Part shown: piece after piece, positions 41,000-50,549 of the stretch
Layout of the letters: each line of letters opens with the position of its first letter
How positions within the stretch are numbered: the stretch's first letter is position 1
NCBI GenBank assembly: GCA_017627975.1
Contig: JAGAFT010000091.1
Location: 74,926 to 138,925 of the forward strand
From: Oscillospiraceae bacterium
GTDB lineage: Bacteria > Bacillota_A > Clostridia > Oscillospirales > Oscillospiraceae
Reading direction: 5' to 3'
DNA length: 64,000 bases
The notes under the pieces: model-generated
The model's input: only the letters and a program-made list of their open reading frames with translations
What the model was told of the DNA's origin: nothing
Database searches by the model: none
Program-made: the position numbers and the translations under genes

Positions 41000-43384
41000 C
41001 TATTGCGTTTCAAGATATCTGGCGGCTGCTTTCAGCATGAGCTTCTTTGTCCCGTGCTCGTCAAAGCTGATTTCAAGAAGCTGATCGCCGCCCATTGGAG
41101 TCATTTTTGCGACGGTTCCGTCGCCGAAGGCGTTGTGATGCACACGCTGACCTACGGAGAGCTCCGGAAGGGAAACGGCAGGGGGAGGCGCAGCTGTGCT
41201 GCGCTTTGCGGTGACAGCTCTCGGTGCCGTTCTGCTTCGGGCAAAGGACGGCGCGAAAGGCAGGCCGGATGCGCTGCGGGGACGCTGATCGGCCCAGGGA
41301 TCTCTCTGACGCGGCGGCTCTTCCATGTCAAGACCGCTCTCTTCCAGAAAACGGCTTGGGCGGTTTGCTGTCGTCTTGCCGTATAGCATGCGCTGGCGCG
41401 CATGGGAGACGACAAGGCGGTTTTTTGCTCTGGTGAAGGCGACATAACAGAGGCGTCTTTCCTCCTCCATCTCATCCTGCTCGCCGATGGAGCGCAGACC
41501 GGGAAAGAGTCCCTCCTCCATGCCAACGACATAAACGACGGGGAACTCCAGTCCTTTGGCGCTGTGGATTGTCATGAGGATCACACTGTCCTCCTCACGG
41601 TCCATGCTGTCGACATCGGTATAGAGCGCGATGCTTGCAAGGTATCCGGACAGGGAAGTGTCACCGCTCTCGTTTTCATAGGCAAGAATGCTGCTTTTAA
41701 GCTCACGAACGTTGTCAATACGGCTTTCGTCACGTTCGTCTTTGGACTGCTCCAGCATGGTGATGTATCCGGTTTTTTCGAGCACGCGGTCATACAGCTC
41801 ATCGGTGGTAAGCACTTCATCCTGCAGCTCACGGATCATTCGGGCGAATTCCCGCATGCGGACGGAGGCGCGGCTCAATTCGGGATAGGAATCGGCATGC
41901 TCCAGAACATCGAAGAGGGAAAGGGACTCATCCCTGGCAAGTGCCCGGGCGGACTCAACGCTCTTTTCCCCGATTCCGCGGGGCGGAGTATTGATTACCC
42001 GGAGAAGACGGATCTCGTCCTTCGGGTCGGCCACGACGCAGAGATAAGAGAGAATGTCTTTGACCTCGGTCCGATCGAAGAAGCGTGCACCGCCGATCAC
42101 ACGGTAAGGAATTCCGGAGCGCTTGAGGGCAAATTCAAACTGACTGGACTGGGCATTTGTGCGGTAAAGAATGGCATGGTCCCGCCAGCGCATTCCATGG
42201 GAGAAATCAGAAAGGATCGAGGCGGCGACAGAAGCGGCTTCCTCATGCTCGTCGCGTACAGAGAGAACCTGAACGGGATCTCCGCTTCCGAGGCCGGTCC
42301 AGAGTTCTTTGCCTTTGCGGGACCTGTTGTTGCGGATGACGTTGTTGGCCGCGTCGAGAATATGCTCGGTGCTGCGATAGTTCTGTTCCAGACGAATGGT
42401 CCGGCAGCCCTTGAACTGGTGCTCAAAGGAGAGAATGTTTTCAATGGTGGCGCCGCGGAAACGGTAGATGCTCTGGTCATCGTCACCGACGACGCAGAGA
42501 TTGCGGTGCTGGTCGGCCAGAAGAGAAATCAGCAGATACTGCAGGTGGTTGGTATCCTGATACTCGTCTACCATGATATACTCAAAGCGCCTCTGCCAGA
42601 ACTCACGGCGATCCTCAAAGCGCTCCAGCAGAAGAACGGTATTGAGAATCAGGTCATCAAAGTCCATGGCGTTGGAAGAGAAGAGCCGGCGGCTGTATTC
42701 CGTATAGAGTTCCGCAATGCGGATGCTTCGTGCGTCATGGCTCTTCTGTGCATTCGCCGCGTATTCCTCCGGCAGAATCTTTTCGTCCTTGGCGCGGCTG
42801 ATCGCGGAGAGAACCGAACGGGGCGGATAAACCTTCTCGTCCAGGTTCCGGTCTTTTAAGATACGCTTCATGAGACTCAGACTGTCGCTGGTGTCATATA
42901 TTCTGAAGCCGGAGCCATAGCCCAGCTTTTCAGCGTCGCGGCGCAGAATCCGGACACAGCAGGAGTGAAATGTGCAGGCCCAGATGTCTCCGGCCTCGGT
43001 GTCCAGACACTCCTCCAAGCGGTGCTTCAGCTCATCGGCGGCCTTGTTGGTAAAGGTGATGGCAAGAATCTTCCACGGCGGGACTGGCCGGAGGACAGCA
43101 TAGGGCTCGGCATCCGGACGGAGAGAACGCAGTGCCTGCAGGTCCTCTTCCGCTGCACCGAACGGAAGCTCATCCGAATCGGCGGCACCGCCGAAGCGGA
43201 TCAGATTCTCAATACGCCGAATCAGGACGGTGGTTTTGCCGCTGCCGGCACCGGCCAGAATCAGGACCGGCCCCTCGGTTGCCAGAACCGCCTGACGCTG
43301 CATCGGGTTCAGATCAGAGAAATGATGATCCAGCCAGGCCTTTCGGGCGGCGGGATATTCAGTTTTCAGTATAGTTGTATTCAT
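41000..43384 (-). CDS. pcrA: UvrD/PcrA-type ATP-dependent DNA helicase
   Basis: 794 residues from ATG 43384; the frame upstream was excluded as non-family sequence. Superfamily 1A 3'-5' helicase for repair and replication-fork maintenance. Motifs: Q-motif LNPMQRQAVLATEGP, Walker A LAGAGSGKTTVLIRRI, Ia ITFTNKAADELKHRL, II YIMVDEYQDTNHLQ, III VVGDDDQSIYRFRGA, IV LEQNYRSTEHIL, V/VI VILMTIHSAKGLEFPVV and RRLCYVAFTRAKNRL. The C-terminal 50 residues (VGQRVHHNAFGDGTV...) form the PcrA Tudor-like RNA-polymerase-binding domain. Divergent from prfC. Confidence 0.95.
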   Translation of the reverse strand: MNTTILKTEYPAARKAWLDHHFSDLNPMQRQAVLATEGPVLILAGAGSGKTTVLIRRIENLIRFGGAADSDELPFGAAEEDLQALRSLRPDAEPYAVLRPVPPWKILAITFTNKAADELKHRLEECLDTEAGDIWACTFHSCCVRILRRDAEKLGYGSGFRIYDTSDSLSLMKRILKDRNLDEKVYPPRSVLSAISRAKDEKILPEEYAANAQKSHDARSIRIAELYTEYSRRLFSSNAMDFDDLILNTVLLLERFEDRREFWQRRFEYIMVDEYQDTNHLQYLLISLLADQHRNLCVVGDDDQSIYRFRGATIENILSFEHQFKGCRTIRLEQNYRSTEHILDAANNVIRNNRSRKGKELWTGLGSGDPVQVLSVRDEHEEAASVAASILSDFSHGMRWRDHAILYRTNAQSSQFEFALKRSGIPYRVIGGARFFDRTEVKDILSYLCVVADPKDEIRLLRVINTPPRGIGEKSVESARALARDESLSLFDVLEHADSYPELSRASVRMREFARMIRELQDEVLTTDELYDRVLEKTGYITMLEQSKDERDESRIDNVRELKSSILAYENESGDTSLSGYLASIALYTDVDSMDREEDSVILMTIHSAKGLEFPVVYVVGMEEGLFPGLRSIGEQDEMEEERRLCYVAFTRAKNRLVVSHARQRMLYGKTTANRPSRFLEESGLDMEEPPRQRDPWADQRPRSASGLPFAPSFARSRTAPRAVTAKRSTAAPPPAVSLPELSVGQRVHHNAFGDGTVAKMTPMGGDQLLEISFDEHGTKKLMLKAAARYLETQ

Positions 43385-43626
43385 GGCGGATATCCGATAT
43401 ACAGTCTTTATATTATTTTCAGTCTCTCCCAAGAGGAGAGAGTGAGATGCTCTGTTTCCTGCAAACAGTATCGGCAGAAAGTATATCATATTTTCATACA
43501 GGCATCAAGCAAGGAATCCGCTGATTTTTGCAATTGACAGATTGCAATTCACTTCATGTTGTGGTAACATAAAACGAATTGCCCATTATAATGCCACAAT
43601 ACTGTAATTGGAGCGTCGAAACAGAT

Positions 43627-45222
43627 ATGCCCAGACTGAATGAAGAAATCAACAGAAGAAGAACGTTTGCGATCATCTCGCACCCGGACGCAGGCAAAAC
43701 AACTCTGACGGAAAAGCTCCTGCTCTACGGCGGAGCGATTCAGCTGGCCGGTTCGGTCAAGGGAAAAGCCATTGCCCGTCATGCTGTCTCCGACTGGATG
43801 GAGCTGGAAAAGCAGAGAGGAATTTCCATCACTTCTTCGGTAATGCAGTTTGAATATGACGGTTACTGCATTAACATTCTTGACACACCGGGTCACCAGG
43901 ACTTTTCGGAGGACACCTATCGGACACTGATGGCGGCCGATTCGGCTGTGATGGTCATTGATGCGGCCAAAGGCATCGAACCGCAGACCAGAAAGCTGTT
44001 CCGGATCTGCGCCATGCGGCATATCCCGATCTTTACATTTATTAACAAACTTGACCGCGAGGCTCGAAGCCCCTACGACCTGCTGGAGGAACTGGAGAAG
44101 GAGTTCGGCATTGGGACCTATCCAATGAACTGGCCCATCGGCTGCGGGAGTGATTTCAAGGGTGTATATGATCGGCAGAATCAGCAGATTCTTGCGTTCC
44201 AGGAATATCACAGAGGACAGAACCGCATCTCGTCCGTAGCTTGCCGGCTTGATGAGACCGAAAAGCTGGACGAACTGATCGGAGAACGCCTTCGCCGCAC
44301 ACTGGAAGACGACGTGGAACTCGTCGACGGAGCCGGTTATGACTTTGACCTTGAGGCAATCCGTGCCGGACTGCTCAGCCCGGTTTTCTTCGGGTCGGCC
44401 CTGAACAACTTCGGAGTGGAGCCGTTCCTCAAGAGTTTCCTTGAGATGACCATTCCGCCGCTTCCCCGTGTTTCCAACGGCGAGACAATTGACCCCTGTG
44501 CAGATTCGTTCTCGGCTTTTGTTTTCAAGATCCAGGCAAATATGAACAAGGCACACCGCGACCGTATCGCTTTCATGCGAATTTGTTCCGGCCGCTTCCA
44601 GAGGGAGAAGGAATACTACCATGTGCAGGGGGCAAAGGCGTTGAGGCTGTCCCAGCCTCAGCAGCTTATGGCGTCTGACCGGTCCATCATCGACGAGGCC
44701 TTTGCGGGAGATATCATCGGCGTCTTCGATCCGGGGATCTTCTCCATCGGCGACACGGTCTGCGAAAAGGGCATGGATATCCGTTACGAGGGGATTCCGA
44801 GCTTTGCGCCGGAGCACTTTGCAGCGGTGGAACGCATCGACACCATGAAACGCAAACAGTTTGAGAAGGGGATCATGCAGATTGCCCAGGAGGGTGCGAT
44901 CCAGATCTTCCACGAGCCGCATACCGGTGTGGAGGAAATCCTGGTCAGTGTCGTGGGTGTGCTGCAGTTCGAGGTGCTGGAATACCGCTTGAAGACGGAA
45001 TATGGAGTCGATATCCGGCGAAGAGATCTGCCCTATGAACTCATCCGCTGGGTTTCCGGGGATAATGTGGATATTCCGATGCTGAATCTGACAAGTGACA
45101 CCAAGTGGGTACAGGATTTCAAGGGGAATAATCTTCTCTTGTTTACCTCCTCCTGGTGTGTGGACTGGGCGCTGCAGAAAAATCCGGGATTGGAACTGAA
45201 AGCATTTAATCACAATGATTAA
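43627..45222 (+). CDS. prfC: Peptide chain release factor 3
   Basis: 531 residues from ATG 43627. A translational GTPase that removes RF1/RF2 after termination. G1 is ISHPDAGKTT, G2 RGISIT, G3 DTPGHQDFSEDTYRTL and G4 NKLDRE; domains II and III follow with VVGVLQFEVLEYRLKTEYGVD. The ribosome site is weak (GGAG 14 bases upstream) and promoter candidates lie at 43534-43592 without a clear best choice. The next gene follows after 14 nt. Confidence 0.95.
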   Translation: MPRLNEEINRRRTFAIISHPDAGKTTLTEKLLLYGGAIQLAGSVKGKAIARHAVSDWMELEKQRGISITSSVMQFEYDGYCINILDTPGHQDFSEDTYRTLMAADSAVMVIDAAKGIEPQTRKLFRICAMRHIPIFTFINKLDREARSPYDLLEELEKEFGIGTYPMNWPIGCGSDFKGVYDRQNQQILAFQEYHRGQNRISSVACRLDETEKLDELIGERLRRTLEDDVELVDGAGYDFDLEAIRAGLLSPVFFGSALNNFGVEPFLKSFLEMTIPPLPRVSNGETIDPCADSFSAFVFKIQANMNKAHRDRIAFMRICSGRFQREKEYYHVQGAKALRLSQPQQLMASDRSIIDEAFAGDIIGVFDPGIFSIGDTVCEKGMDIRYEGIPSFAPEHFAAVERIDTMKRKQFEKGIMQIAQEGAIQIFHEPHTGVEEILVSVVGVLQFEVLEYRLKTEYGVDIRRRDLPYELIRWVSGDNVDIPMLNLTSDTKWVQDFKGNNLLLFTSSWCVDWALQKNPGLELKAFNHND

Positions 45223-45236
45223 GAGGAGCGTTTCAC

Positions 45237-45872
45237 ATGGCCGAAGGCATTAAAATACAGATCTACAGAAACGAAACGGCGGACAACCTGACAAAGAAGC
45301 TCGCGGATCCCGGGGAGAATGCAGATATTGGTTCCGCTGCTTCCGCTTCCGCTGCGCTTTCTGCCTCGATGCTGGCCCGCGCTGCGGTGCAGATCCGCGA
45401 GGCCGGAGGAGAAAACGAGAAGCTCGACTGGTATGTGCGAAACACGGAGATTCTCCGCAGCTATATGGTAAAGCTGATTGATGAGGATGTGAAATGCCGC
45501 GGACCGCTGCGCCGCGCCCTGAAGGAGGGCGATGACAGAACCGTTGAGGCTGCCAGACAATCGGCGGTGAGTATCTGCCTGGAGATTGTCAACATGATGG
45601 GCCAGTGCATCAATCTCGCAGGAGAGATGGCCGCTCTTGCCGGAGAAGAAGCGAAAGCGGAACTGGCGGCAGCGGCAGATCTGGCTTACGGCGCTTCAAA
45701 GGCGGCAGGCCGCTATATTCTGTATATGAGCAGCCTGAGCCCGGATGATACTTACCGTTATGTCATGAAGAGAGAGAACCAGCTGACCATGCAGGATCAG
45801 AAAGAGGCATACGAACGTGTCATTGCGGCGACGGAACCGGTCTCGGCCGAAAGCGGTAAGCAGGAAAGATAG
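45237..45872 (+). CDS. Cyclodeaminase/cyclohydrolase family protein (FchA/FTCD_C-like)
   Basis: 211 residues, all-helical. It matches the formiminotetrahydrofolate cyclodeaminase domain in the N-terminal glycine/serine/alanine-rich segment (GSAASASAALSASMLARAAV) and the long helices around DWYVRNTEILRSYMVKLIDEDV. In anaerobes related proteins work as cyclodeaminase or methenyl-THF cyclohydrolase in one-carbon metabolism. No other folate gene is nearby, so the reaction is inferred. ATG 45237 with GAGGAG is well spaced. Confidence 0.8.
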   Translation: MAEGIKIQIYRNETADNLTKKLADPGENADIGSAASASAALSASMLARAAVQIREAGGENEKLDWYVRNTEILRSYMVKLIDEDVKCRGPLRRALKEGDDRTVEAARQSAVSICLEIVNMMGQCINLAGEMAALAGEEAKAELAAAADLAYGASKAAGRYILYMSSLSPDDTYRYVMKRENQLTMQDQKEAYERVIAATEPVSAESGKQER

Positions 45873-45875
45873 AAC

Positions 45876-45904
45876 TTGCACTTTGAAATAATTTGAACTA
45901 TAAT
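45876..45904 (+). promoter_or_regulatory. sigma-A promoter for cdaA-cdaR
   Basis: TTGCAC (45876-45881), 17 nt, TATAAT (45899-45904), beginning right after the cyclodeaminase stop codon. Confidence 0.8.
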
Positions 45905-45939
45905 ACTTTAGTTACGTAATTACGCTTGAGGGGATAAAT

Positions 45940-46821
45940 ATGGACGCAATTGCCAACCTTCTCGGCACCGCTCTCAGCTATATTCAGACCATCGGCATCT
46001 GGGACGCCATTGATATTCTGATCGTTGCGTATCTGATCTACCAGGCAATCAATTTCGTGCGCAGAACGAATTCAAAAAATGTCGCACGCGGTATCCTGAT
46101 CCTGGTCTTGCTGCTGATTCTGTCCTATCTGCTGGGCCTCACGATGCTGAATTTCCTGCTCAGAAGAGCGATGGAGCTCGGCCTGATTGCACTGGTGGTA
46201 CTGTTTCAGCCTGAGCTTCGGCGAGTCCTGGAACGTGTGGGTAGCGGTTTTACTTCAAACAGAAGCATTTCCACGCCGGAACTGGAGACCGCAATTTCTC
46301 AGGTCGTACAGGCTTGTGTGGATATGTCGGCGTCTAAAACAGGCGCGCTGATTATTTTTGAACGTGCAGTTGACCTCGGCGCGATCATGACCACGGGAAC
46401 CATTGTTAACGCGGATGTTACGTCAGAGCTGGTAAAGAACCTGTTTTACAACAAGGCGCCGCTGCATGACGGTGCCGTGATCATCCGCAACGCCCGAATT
46501 GCGGCTGCAGGCTGTGTTCTTCCGCTTACTCAGAGCAGAAACCTGAGCAAGGAACTCGGCATGCGGCACCGTGCCGGCATCGGTCTGAGCGAACAGTCCG
46601 ACGCGGTAGTGATTATTGTTTCGGAAGAAACGGGCGCAATCTCCTTTGCTCTGGACGGTACGCTGAAGCGGCACCTGAACGGCGCGTCTCTGACCGAGCT
46701 GCTGCACCAGGAACTGATCGTAGACGAGAAGAAGCTAAGCTGGAAAGACCGGATCAAGGACACTTTCCTGCGTGTATGGAAGAAGGACCGCGATGGAGCC
46801 GAAGAATCAGAAAACAACTAA
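45940..46821 (+). CDS. cdaA: Diadenylate cyclase CdaA
   Basis: 293 residues. Three N-terminal transmembrane helices are followed by the DAC domain, with LHDGAVIIRNARIAAAGCVLP (DGA motif) and GMRHRAGIGLSEQSDAVVIIVSEETG (RHR motif). It makes c-di-AMP from two ATP, controlling potassium and osmolyte transport and cell-wall homeostasis. Its own promoter precedes it. The cdaR start lies within its 3' end (29-nt overlap). Confidence 0.96.
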   Translation: MDAIANLLGTALSYIQTIGIWDAIDILIVAYLIYQAINFVRRTNSKNVARGILILVLLLILSYLLGLTMLNFLLRRAMELGLIALVVLFQPELRRVLERVGSGFTSNRSISTPELETAISQVVQACVDMSASKTGALIIFERAVDLGAIMTTGTIVNADVTSELVKNLFYNKAPLHDGAVIIRNARIAAAGCVLPLTQSRNLSKELGMRHRAGIGLSEQSDAVVIIVSEETGAISFALDGTLKRHLNGASLTELLHQELIVDEKKLSWKDRIKDTFLRVWKKDRDGAEESENN

Positions 46822-48049
46822 ATCCAGCCATAAGATTCTGTGGATGCTTGTCTCCCTGCTGTCTTCGCTGGCAATCTGGACCTATGTCGTCAGCACGGAA
46901 AACTCTGTTGTGACACAGATTTTCCGCGGAGTTCCGGTAGTACTTATAGGAGAGGATACTCTTCGCAGCTCCAGGAACCTCGTTGTGACAGACGTCGATA
47001 CCAACAATGTCCGGGTGGAAATCCGCGGCCCGAGAAGAATCGTCGATTCGCTGAATTCACAGGATCTGACGGCCCAGATTGATGTAAGCAAGCTCACCAG
47101 AGCTGCCTATGCGTCGATGAAGTACAAACTGGTTTATCCGAATGGCGTAGACACGCGAAATCTGGCAGAGGTTTCCTACAGCCCGGAGACGGTCAACTTC
47201 GTTGTATCTACCCTGAACTCCGTTTCAATCCCGGTACGCGGCGGTTTTGAGGGAATGCTTGCGGACGGCTACACGGCCGAGTCGCCGATTTTTGAACCGA
47301 ACAGCATTACCGTCACCGGTCCGGATGCATATCTGAGGGAAGTGTCCTACGCCTGGGTTGACTTCGGTGCAGGGCAGGTTGCCTCCAGTTCCATCACGGA
47401 CGATGTTCCTTTCGTGCTGATGAACAGCAGCGGAACCGCGGTTTCCACCGAGCATCTGACCGCGTCGGAGGAGACCATCACAGCGACTCTGCCTATTCTG
47501 CAGATCAAGGACATTCCGCTCTCGGTGGAACTGATCGAAGGATCCGGGGCTACAACGGCCAACACGATCGTATCCATTACGCCGGACCGCATCACACTGG
47601 CAGGGGATTCGGCAATTCTGGACGGCATGAACCGAATCATTCTCAGCACGATCGACCTGACGGACTTCAAGAGCAGCTTTTCCGAGACTTATACGATTCC
47701 GTTTGATAATTCTCTGCGGAATATCAGCGGAATCACCGAAGCAAAGGTTGACGTGGAGATTGCCGGCCTGACCACCTCCAATTTCAACCTGAAGAATATC
47801 TCGGTGATCAACACACCGGAGGGCGTCAACGCGGAGATCATGAGTGAGAATCTTGACGTCGTGATCCGCGGCACGGAAGAACAGCTGGCGGAGCTTGCGG
47901 CCGAAAACATTCGCGCTGTGGCCGATCTGACGGACTACAGAGAATCTACGGGACCTTACATGGTACCGGTCAAGATCTATGTGGACGGCTTTGTCGATGT
48001 CGGCGCAGTCGGCGATTATCAGATCTCAGTGGACCTGAAACGTTCGTAA
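46793..48049 (+). CDS. cdaR: CdaA regulatory protein CdaR (YbbR domains)
   Basis: 418 residues from ATG 46793 with AAGAAGG upstream. One N-terminal transmembrane helix (about residues 14-34) and an extracytoplasmic part made of several YbbR repeats of about 80 residues (starting near IFRGVPVVLIGEDTL, VSIPVRGGFEGMLADGY, DIPLSVELIEGSGATT and LKNISVINTPEGVNAE). CdaR binds CdaA and modulates c-di-AMP synthesis. glmM, the usual third gene, is absent; an RseC-like gene follows instead. Confidence 0.93.
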   Translation: MEPKNQKTTKSSHKILWMLVSLLSSLAIWTYVVSTENSVVTQIFRGVPVVLIGEDTLRSSRNLVVTDVDTNNVRVEIRGPRRIVDSLNSQDLTAQIDVSKLTRAAYASMKYKLVYPNGVDTRNLAEVSYSPETVNFVVSTLNSVSIPVRGGFEGMLADGYTAESPIFEPNSITVTGPDAYLREVSYAWVDFGAGQVASSSITDDVPFVLMNSSGTAVSTEHLTASEETITATLPILQIKDIPLSVELIEGSGATTANTIVSITPDRITLAGDSAILDGMNRIILSTIDLTDFKSSFSETYTIPFDNSLRNISGITEAKVDVEIAGLTTSNFNLKNISVINTPEGVNAEIMSENLDVVIRGTEEQLAELAAENIRAVADLTDYRESTGPYMVPVKIYVDGFVDVGAVGDYQISVDLKRS

Positions 48050-48069
48050 ACCGCAGCGAGGAGAATGAA

Positions 48070-48471
48070 ATGACACAGGATGCAATTGTAACAAAACTCC
48101 TCCCCAATTCCATGGCGGAAGTAGTCGTGACACGTTCCACGGCCTGCGGAAGCAACTGCGGGAACTGTGAAAGCTGCATCTTTCAGTCCGAGCTGAAGGC
48201 AGTTGCCAGGAATCGGATCAATGCCAGACCCGGACAGCGTGTGGTAATCGAGAGCCGCACATCAAAGGTGTTTTCTGCGGCTATTCTGGTATATATCATG
48301 CCGATGCTTCTCTTTGTCCTGGGATTTGCGATTGCTACCGTTCTGGGGGCATCGGAAGGACTTGCGATTATCGTAAGCTTTCTTGCCCTGATTCTTGCAG
48401 CGGTGATTCTTGTTCAGCAGCAGCGCCGCCAGAGCGCGGAACGCCAGATACAGTTTGAAATCATATCATAG
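48070..48471 (+). CDS. SoxR-reducing system RseC/MucC family protein
   Basis: 133 residues. N-terminal cysteines (TACGSNCGNCESC) resemble the RseC cluster motif; two transmembrane helices follow (about residues 63-85 and 88-108). In proteobacteria RseC works with the Rnf complex to reduce SoxR. In Clostridia the partner is not known; Rnf genes are not in the window. It follows cdaR by 20 nt in the same direction. Confidence 0.85.
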   Translation: MTQDAIVTKLLPNSMAEVVVTRSTACGSNCGNCESCIFQSELKAVARNRINARPGQRVVIESRTSKVFSAAILVYIMPMLLFVLGFAIATVLGASEGLAIIVSFLALILAAVILVQQQRRQSAERQIQFEIIS

Positions 48472-48518
48472 GATTTCATTATTCAGAAAATAACGATGAC
48501 AGGGGAATACAGAACGAA

Positions 48519-49397
48519 ATGATCAGGAGCATGACCGGTTACGGCAGTGCCAAAGGAACGGTAGCGGGGTTTGCCGTCACGGTTGAACTGCGGAGCGTGA
48601 ACAACCGTTACCTTGATCTCGGCATCAAACTTCCGCGCGGATTTCTTTTCGCGGAAAGCGAGATCAAAAACTATATCCAGAAAAGAGTTTTCCGCGGTAA
48701 AGTGGACTTTTTCTTAACGCTGGACACCGTGGAGAGTGATCAGACTCGGATCCGGGTGAATACGAGACTTGCAGAAGCGTATCGGAACGCAATTACGGAG
48801 ATCGGACAGGATCTGGCGCTGCCGGCTTCTGTCTCGGCTCTGGACATTGCGCGTTTCTCGGATGTCCTCTCGCTGGAAAAGGAAGAGCTGGACCAGGATG
48901 CATTTCTGGAGCAGCTTCTGCCGCTGCTGGATGCCGCACTCTCCGACTTCAATGCCATGCGGACCAGAGAAGGCGAGAAGCTGGCGGAAGATCTGCTGCA
49001 AAAGGCGGATAAAATAGAAGAGATGGTCCAGGCTGTAGAATGTAAGGCACCCAATACCGTATCGGCTTATCGCGAACGCCTGGAGGCAAAGCTGCGTGAG
49101 ATCCTGAATGACAGTTCGGTTACAGAAGAGCGCGTCATTGCCGAGGCGGCGATCTTCGCCGACAGGGTAGCAACCGATGAAGAGACGGTGCGTCTGCACA
49201 GCCATTTGTCGCAGTTCCGCAAGCTGATGGCAGAGGGATCCCCCATCGGAAGAAAACTTGATTTCCTGATTCAGGAATTTAACCGGGAAGCAAATACCAT
49301 TGGTTCCAAATGCCAGGATTCCGAGATCGCCTATCTCGTGGTAGAACTCAAATCGGAGATCGAGAAGATCAGAGAACAGGTGCAGAACATTGAATAG
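48519..49397 (+). CDS. yicC: YicC-family endoribonuclease
   Basis: 292 residues. The start MIRSMTGYGSAKGTV, the block LRSVNNRYLDLGIKLPR and the C-terminal GRKLDFLIQEFNREANTIGSKCQD are characteristic of the YicC/YloC family, RNases that affect mRNA and small RNA turnover. It is the usual gene upstream of remA-gmk in Bacillota, overlapping remA by 8 nt. Confidence 0.93.
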   Translation: MIRSMTGYGSAKGTVAGFAVTVELRSVNNRYLDLGIKLPRGFLFAESEIKNYIQKRVFRGKVDFFLTLDTVESDQTRIRVNTRLAEAYRNAITEIGQDLALPASVSALDIARFSDVLSLEKEELDQDAFLEQLLPLLDAALSDFNAMRTREGEKLAEDLLQKADKIEEMVQAVECKAPNTVSAYRERLEAKLREILNDSSVTEERVIAEAAIFADRVATDEETVRLHSHLSQFRKLMAEGSPIGRKLDFLIQEFNREANTIGSKCQDSEIAYLVVELKSEIEKIREQVQNIE

Positions 49398-49671
49398 CTT
49401 TTCGGATGTGACGCTGCTGTCGATCGGTTTCGGTAACTACATCGCAGCTGATAAAATTGTCTCGATTCTTTCGCCGGACTCCGCACCCATCAAGCGCATG
49501 ATCACCGATGGGAGAGAACGGGGCCTGCTGGTGGACGCTTCTTTCGGAAGGAGCACCAGATCGGTAATCCTGATGAACAGCAATCATATGATTCTTTCAG
49601 CTTTGACGCCGGAGGAACTGGCGCAAAAGATGAAAAGCGAAACTGAAAACGGAGGATCACGCAACGAATGA
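49390..49671 (+). CDS. remA: DNA-binding regulator RemA (DUF370)
   Basis: 93 residues from TTG 49390, inside the end of yicC. LLSIGFGNYIAADKIVSIL, APIKRMITDGRERGLLVDAS and GRSTRSVILMNSNHMILSAL align with Bacillus RemA, a ring-forming activator of biofilm matrix genes. In Clostridia its targets are not known. Overlaps gmk by 4 nt. Confidence 0.92.
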   Translation: MNSFSDVTLLSIGFGNYIAADKIVSILSPDSAPIKRMITDGRERGLLVDASFGRSTRSVILMNSNHMILSALTPEELAQKMKSETENGGSRNE

Positions 49672-50267
49672 TCAAGAAGGGTAAACTCATCATTCTCTCC
49701 GGACCGTCCGGTACCGGAAAGAGCACCGTGGTGTTCAAAGCCATGGAAGGAAGAGCAGACCTGTGCTTTTCCACCTCTGTCACGACACGCCCTCCGCGCA
49801 GCGGAGAGGTTGACGGGAGAGAGTACTTCTTCATCGATCAGGCACGTTTTGACAAAATGGTCGAAAACAACGAACTTCTGGAGCATGCATGCTATGTATC
49901 CAATTCGTACGGGACTCCGCGACCTTTTGTGGAATCCCAGCTCCTGAAAGGCATGAACGTGATTCTTGATATCGAAGTTCAAGGGGCCAGACAGGTGAAG
50001 GAAAAGATGCCGGAGGCCGTGACCATCTTCATCATGCCGCCGTCCATGGAAGAGCTTCGAAGCCGTCTGGAAGGACGCGGGACAGACACACCGGAGGCCA
50101 TCGATGCAAGAATCGCCCGGGCACGGGAAGAGATTCTTGAAGCGGACTTCTACGAGTATCTGATCGTGAATCAGGATGTGGAAACCGCCGCAAATGAATT
50201 CAGCGCCATCATCTCCGCAGAGCAGTGCCGGTTTGACCCGCTGCTTGCAAAGAAGATTGCAGAATAA
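49668..50267 (+). CDS. gmk: Guanylate kinase
   Basis: 199 residues. Phosphorylates GMP to GDP. Walker A is LSGPSGTGKSTVVFKAM, and the GMP-binding block is FSTSVTTRPPRSGEVDGREYFFID. GGAGGA lies 11 bases before ATG 49668. Coupled to remA through an ATGA overlap. Confidence 0.97.
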   Translation: MIKKGKLIILSGPSGTGKSTVVFKAMEGRADLCFSTSVTTRPPRSGEVDGREYFFIDQARFDKMVENNELLEHACYVSNSYGTPRPFVESQLLKGMNVILDIEVQGARQVKEKMPEAVTIFIMPPSMEELRSRLEGRGTDTPEAIDARIARAREEILEADFYEYLIVNQDVETAANEFSAIISAEQCRFDPLLAKKIAE

Positions 50268-50284
50268 GAACCGCCGCGCAATAC

Positions 50285-50311
50285 AGACTTGAAAAAAGAC
50301 GTTTCAAGTCT
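50285..50311 (+). other. Hairpin between gmk and rpoZ
   Basis: 9-bp perfect stem AGACTTGAA / TTCAAGTCT with a nine-base loop in the 80-bp gap. No T-run follows, so processing or attenuation is more likely than full termination. Confidence 0.4.
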
Positions 50312-50347
50312 ATCATCTATTATTATAGAAAAGGAAATGATTGTATC

Positions 50348-50536
50348 ATGATGCTTTATCCCCCTGTGGCCGAACTCGTAGAGAAAGTCGGCAGCCGCTA
50401 TCAGCTTGTGAACCTTGTTGCCAGAAGAGCAAGAACGCTTTCCGCCGAGGCGGAAACCCATGAGATCACACTTGAGAAAAAGCCCGTTTCCACGGCGATC
50501 GACGAGGTTTATACCGGGAAACTGACCATCCAGTAA
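50348..50536 (+). CDS. rpoZ: DNA-directed RNA polymerase omega subunit
   Basis: 62 residues, short but within the range for Clostridia. YPPVAELVEKVGSRYQLVNLVARRARTL is the conserved omega helix pair, and KPVSTAIDEVYTGKL the C-terminal block. It stabilises beta' in RNA polymerase. The coaBC gene that often follows it is missing; priA comes directly after. Confidence 0.93.
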   Translation: MMLYPPVAELVEKVGSRYQLVNLVARRARTLSAEAETHEITLEKKPVSTAIDEVYTGKLTIQ

Positions 50537-50549
50537 TTTGCCGGGAGCC

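Noticed and set aside
43549..45213. 554-codon open frame antisense to prfC
   Set aside because: No protein-family features; prfC is unambiguous.
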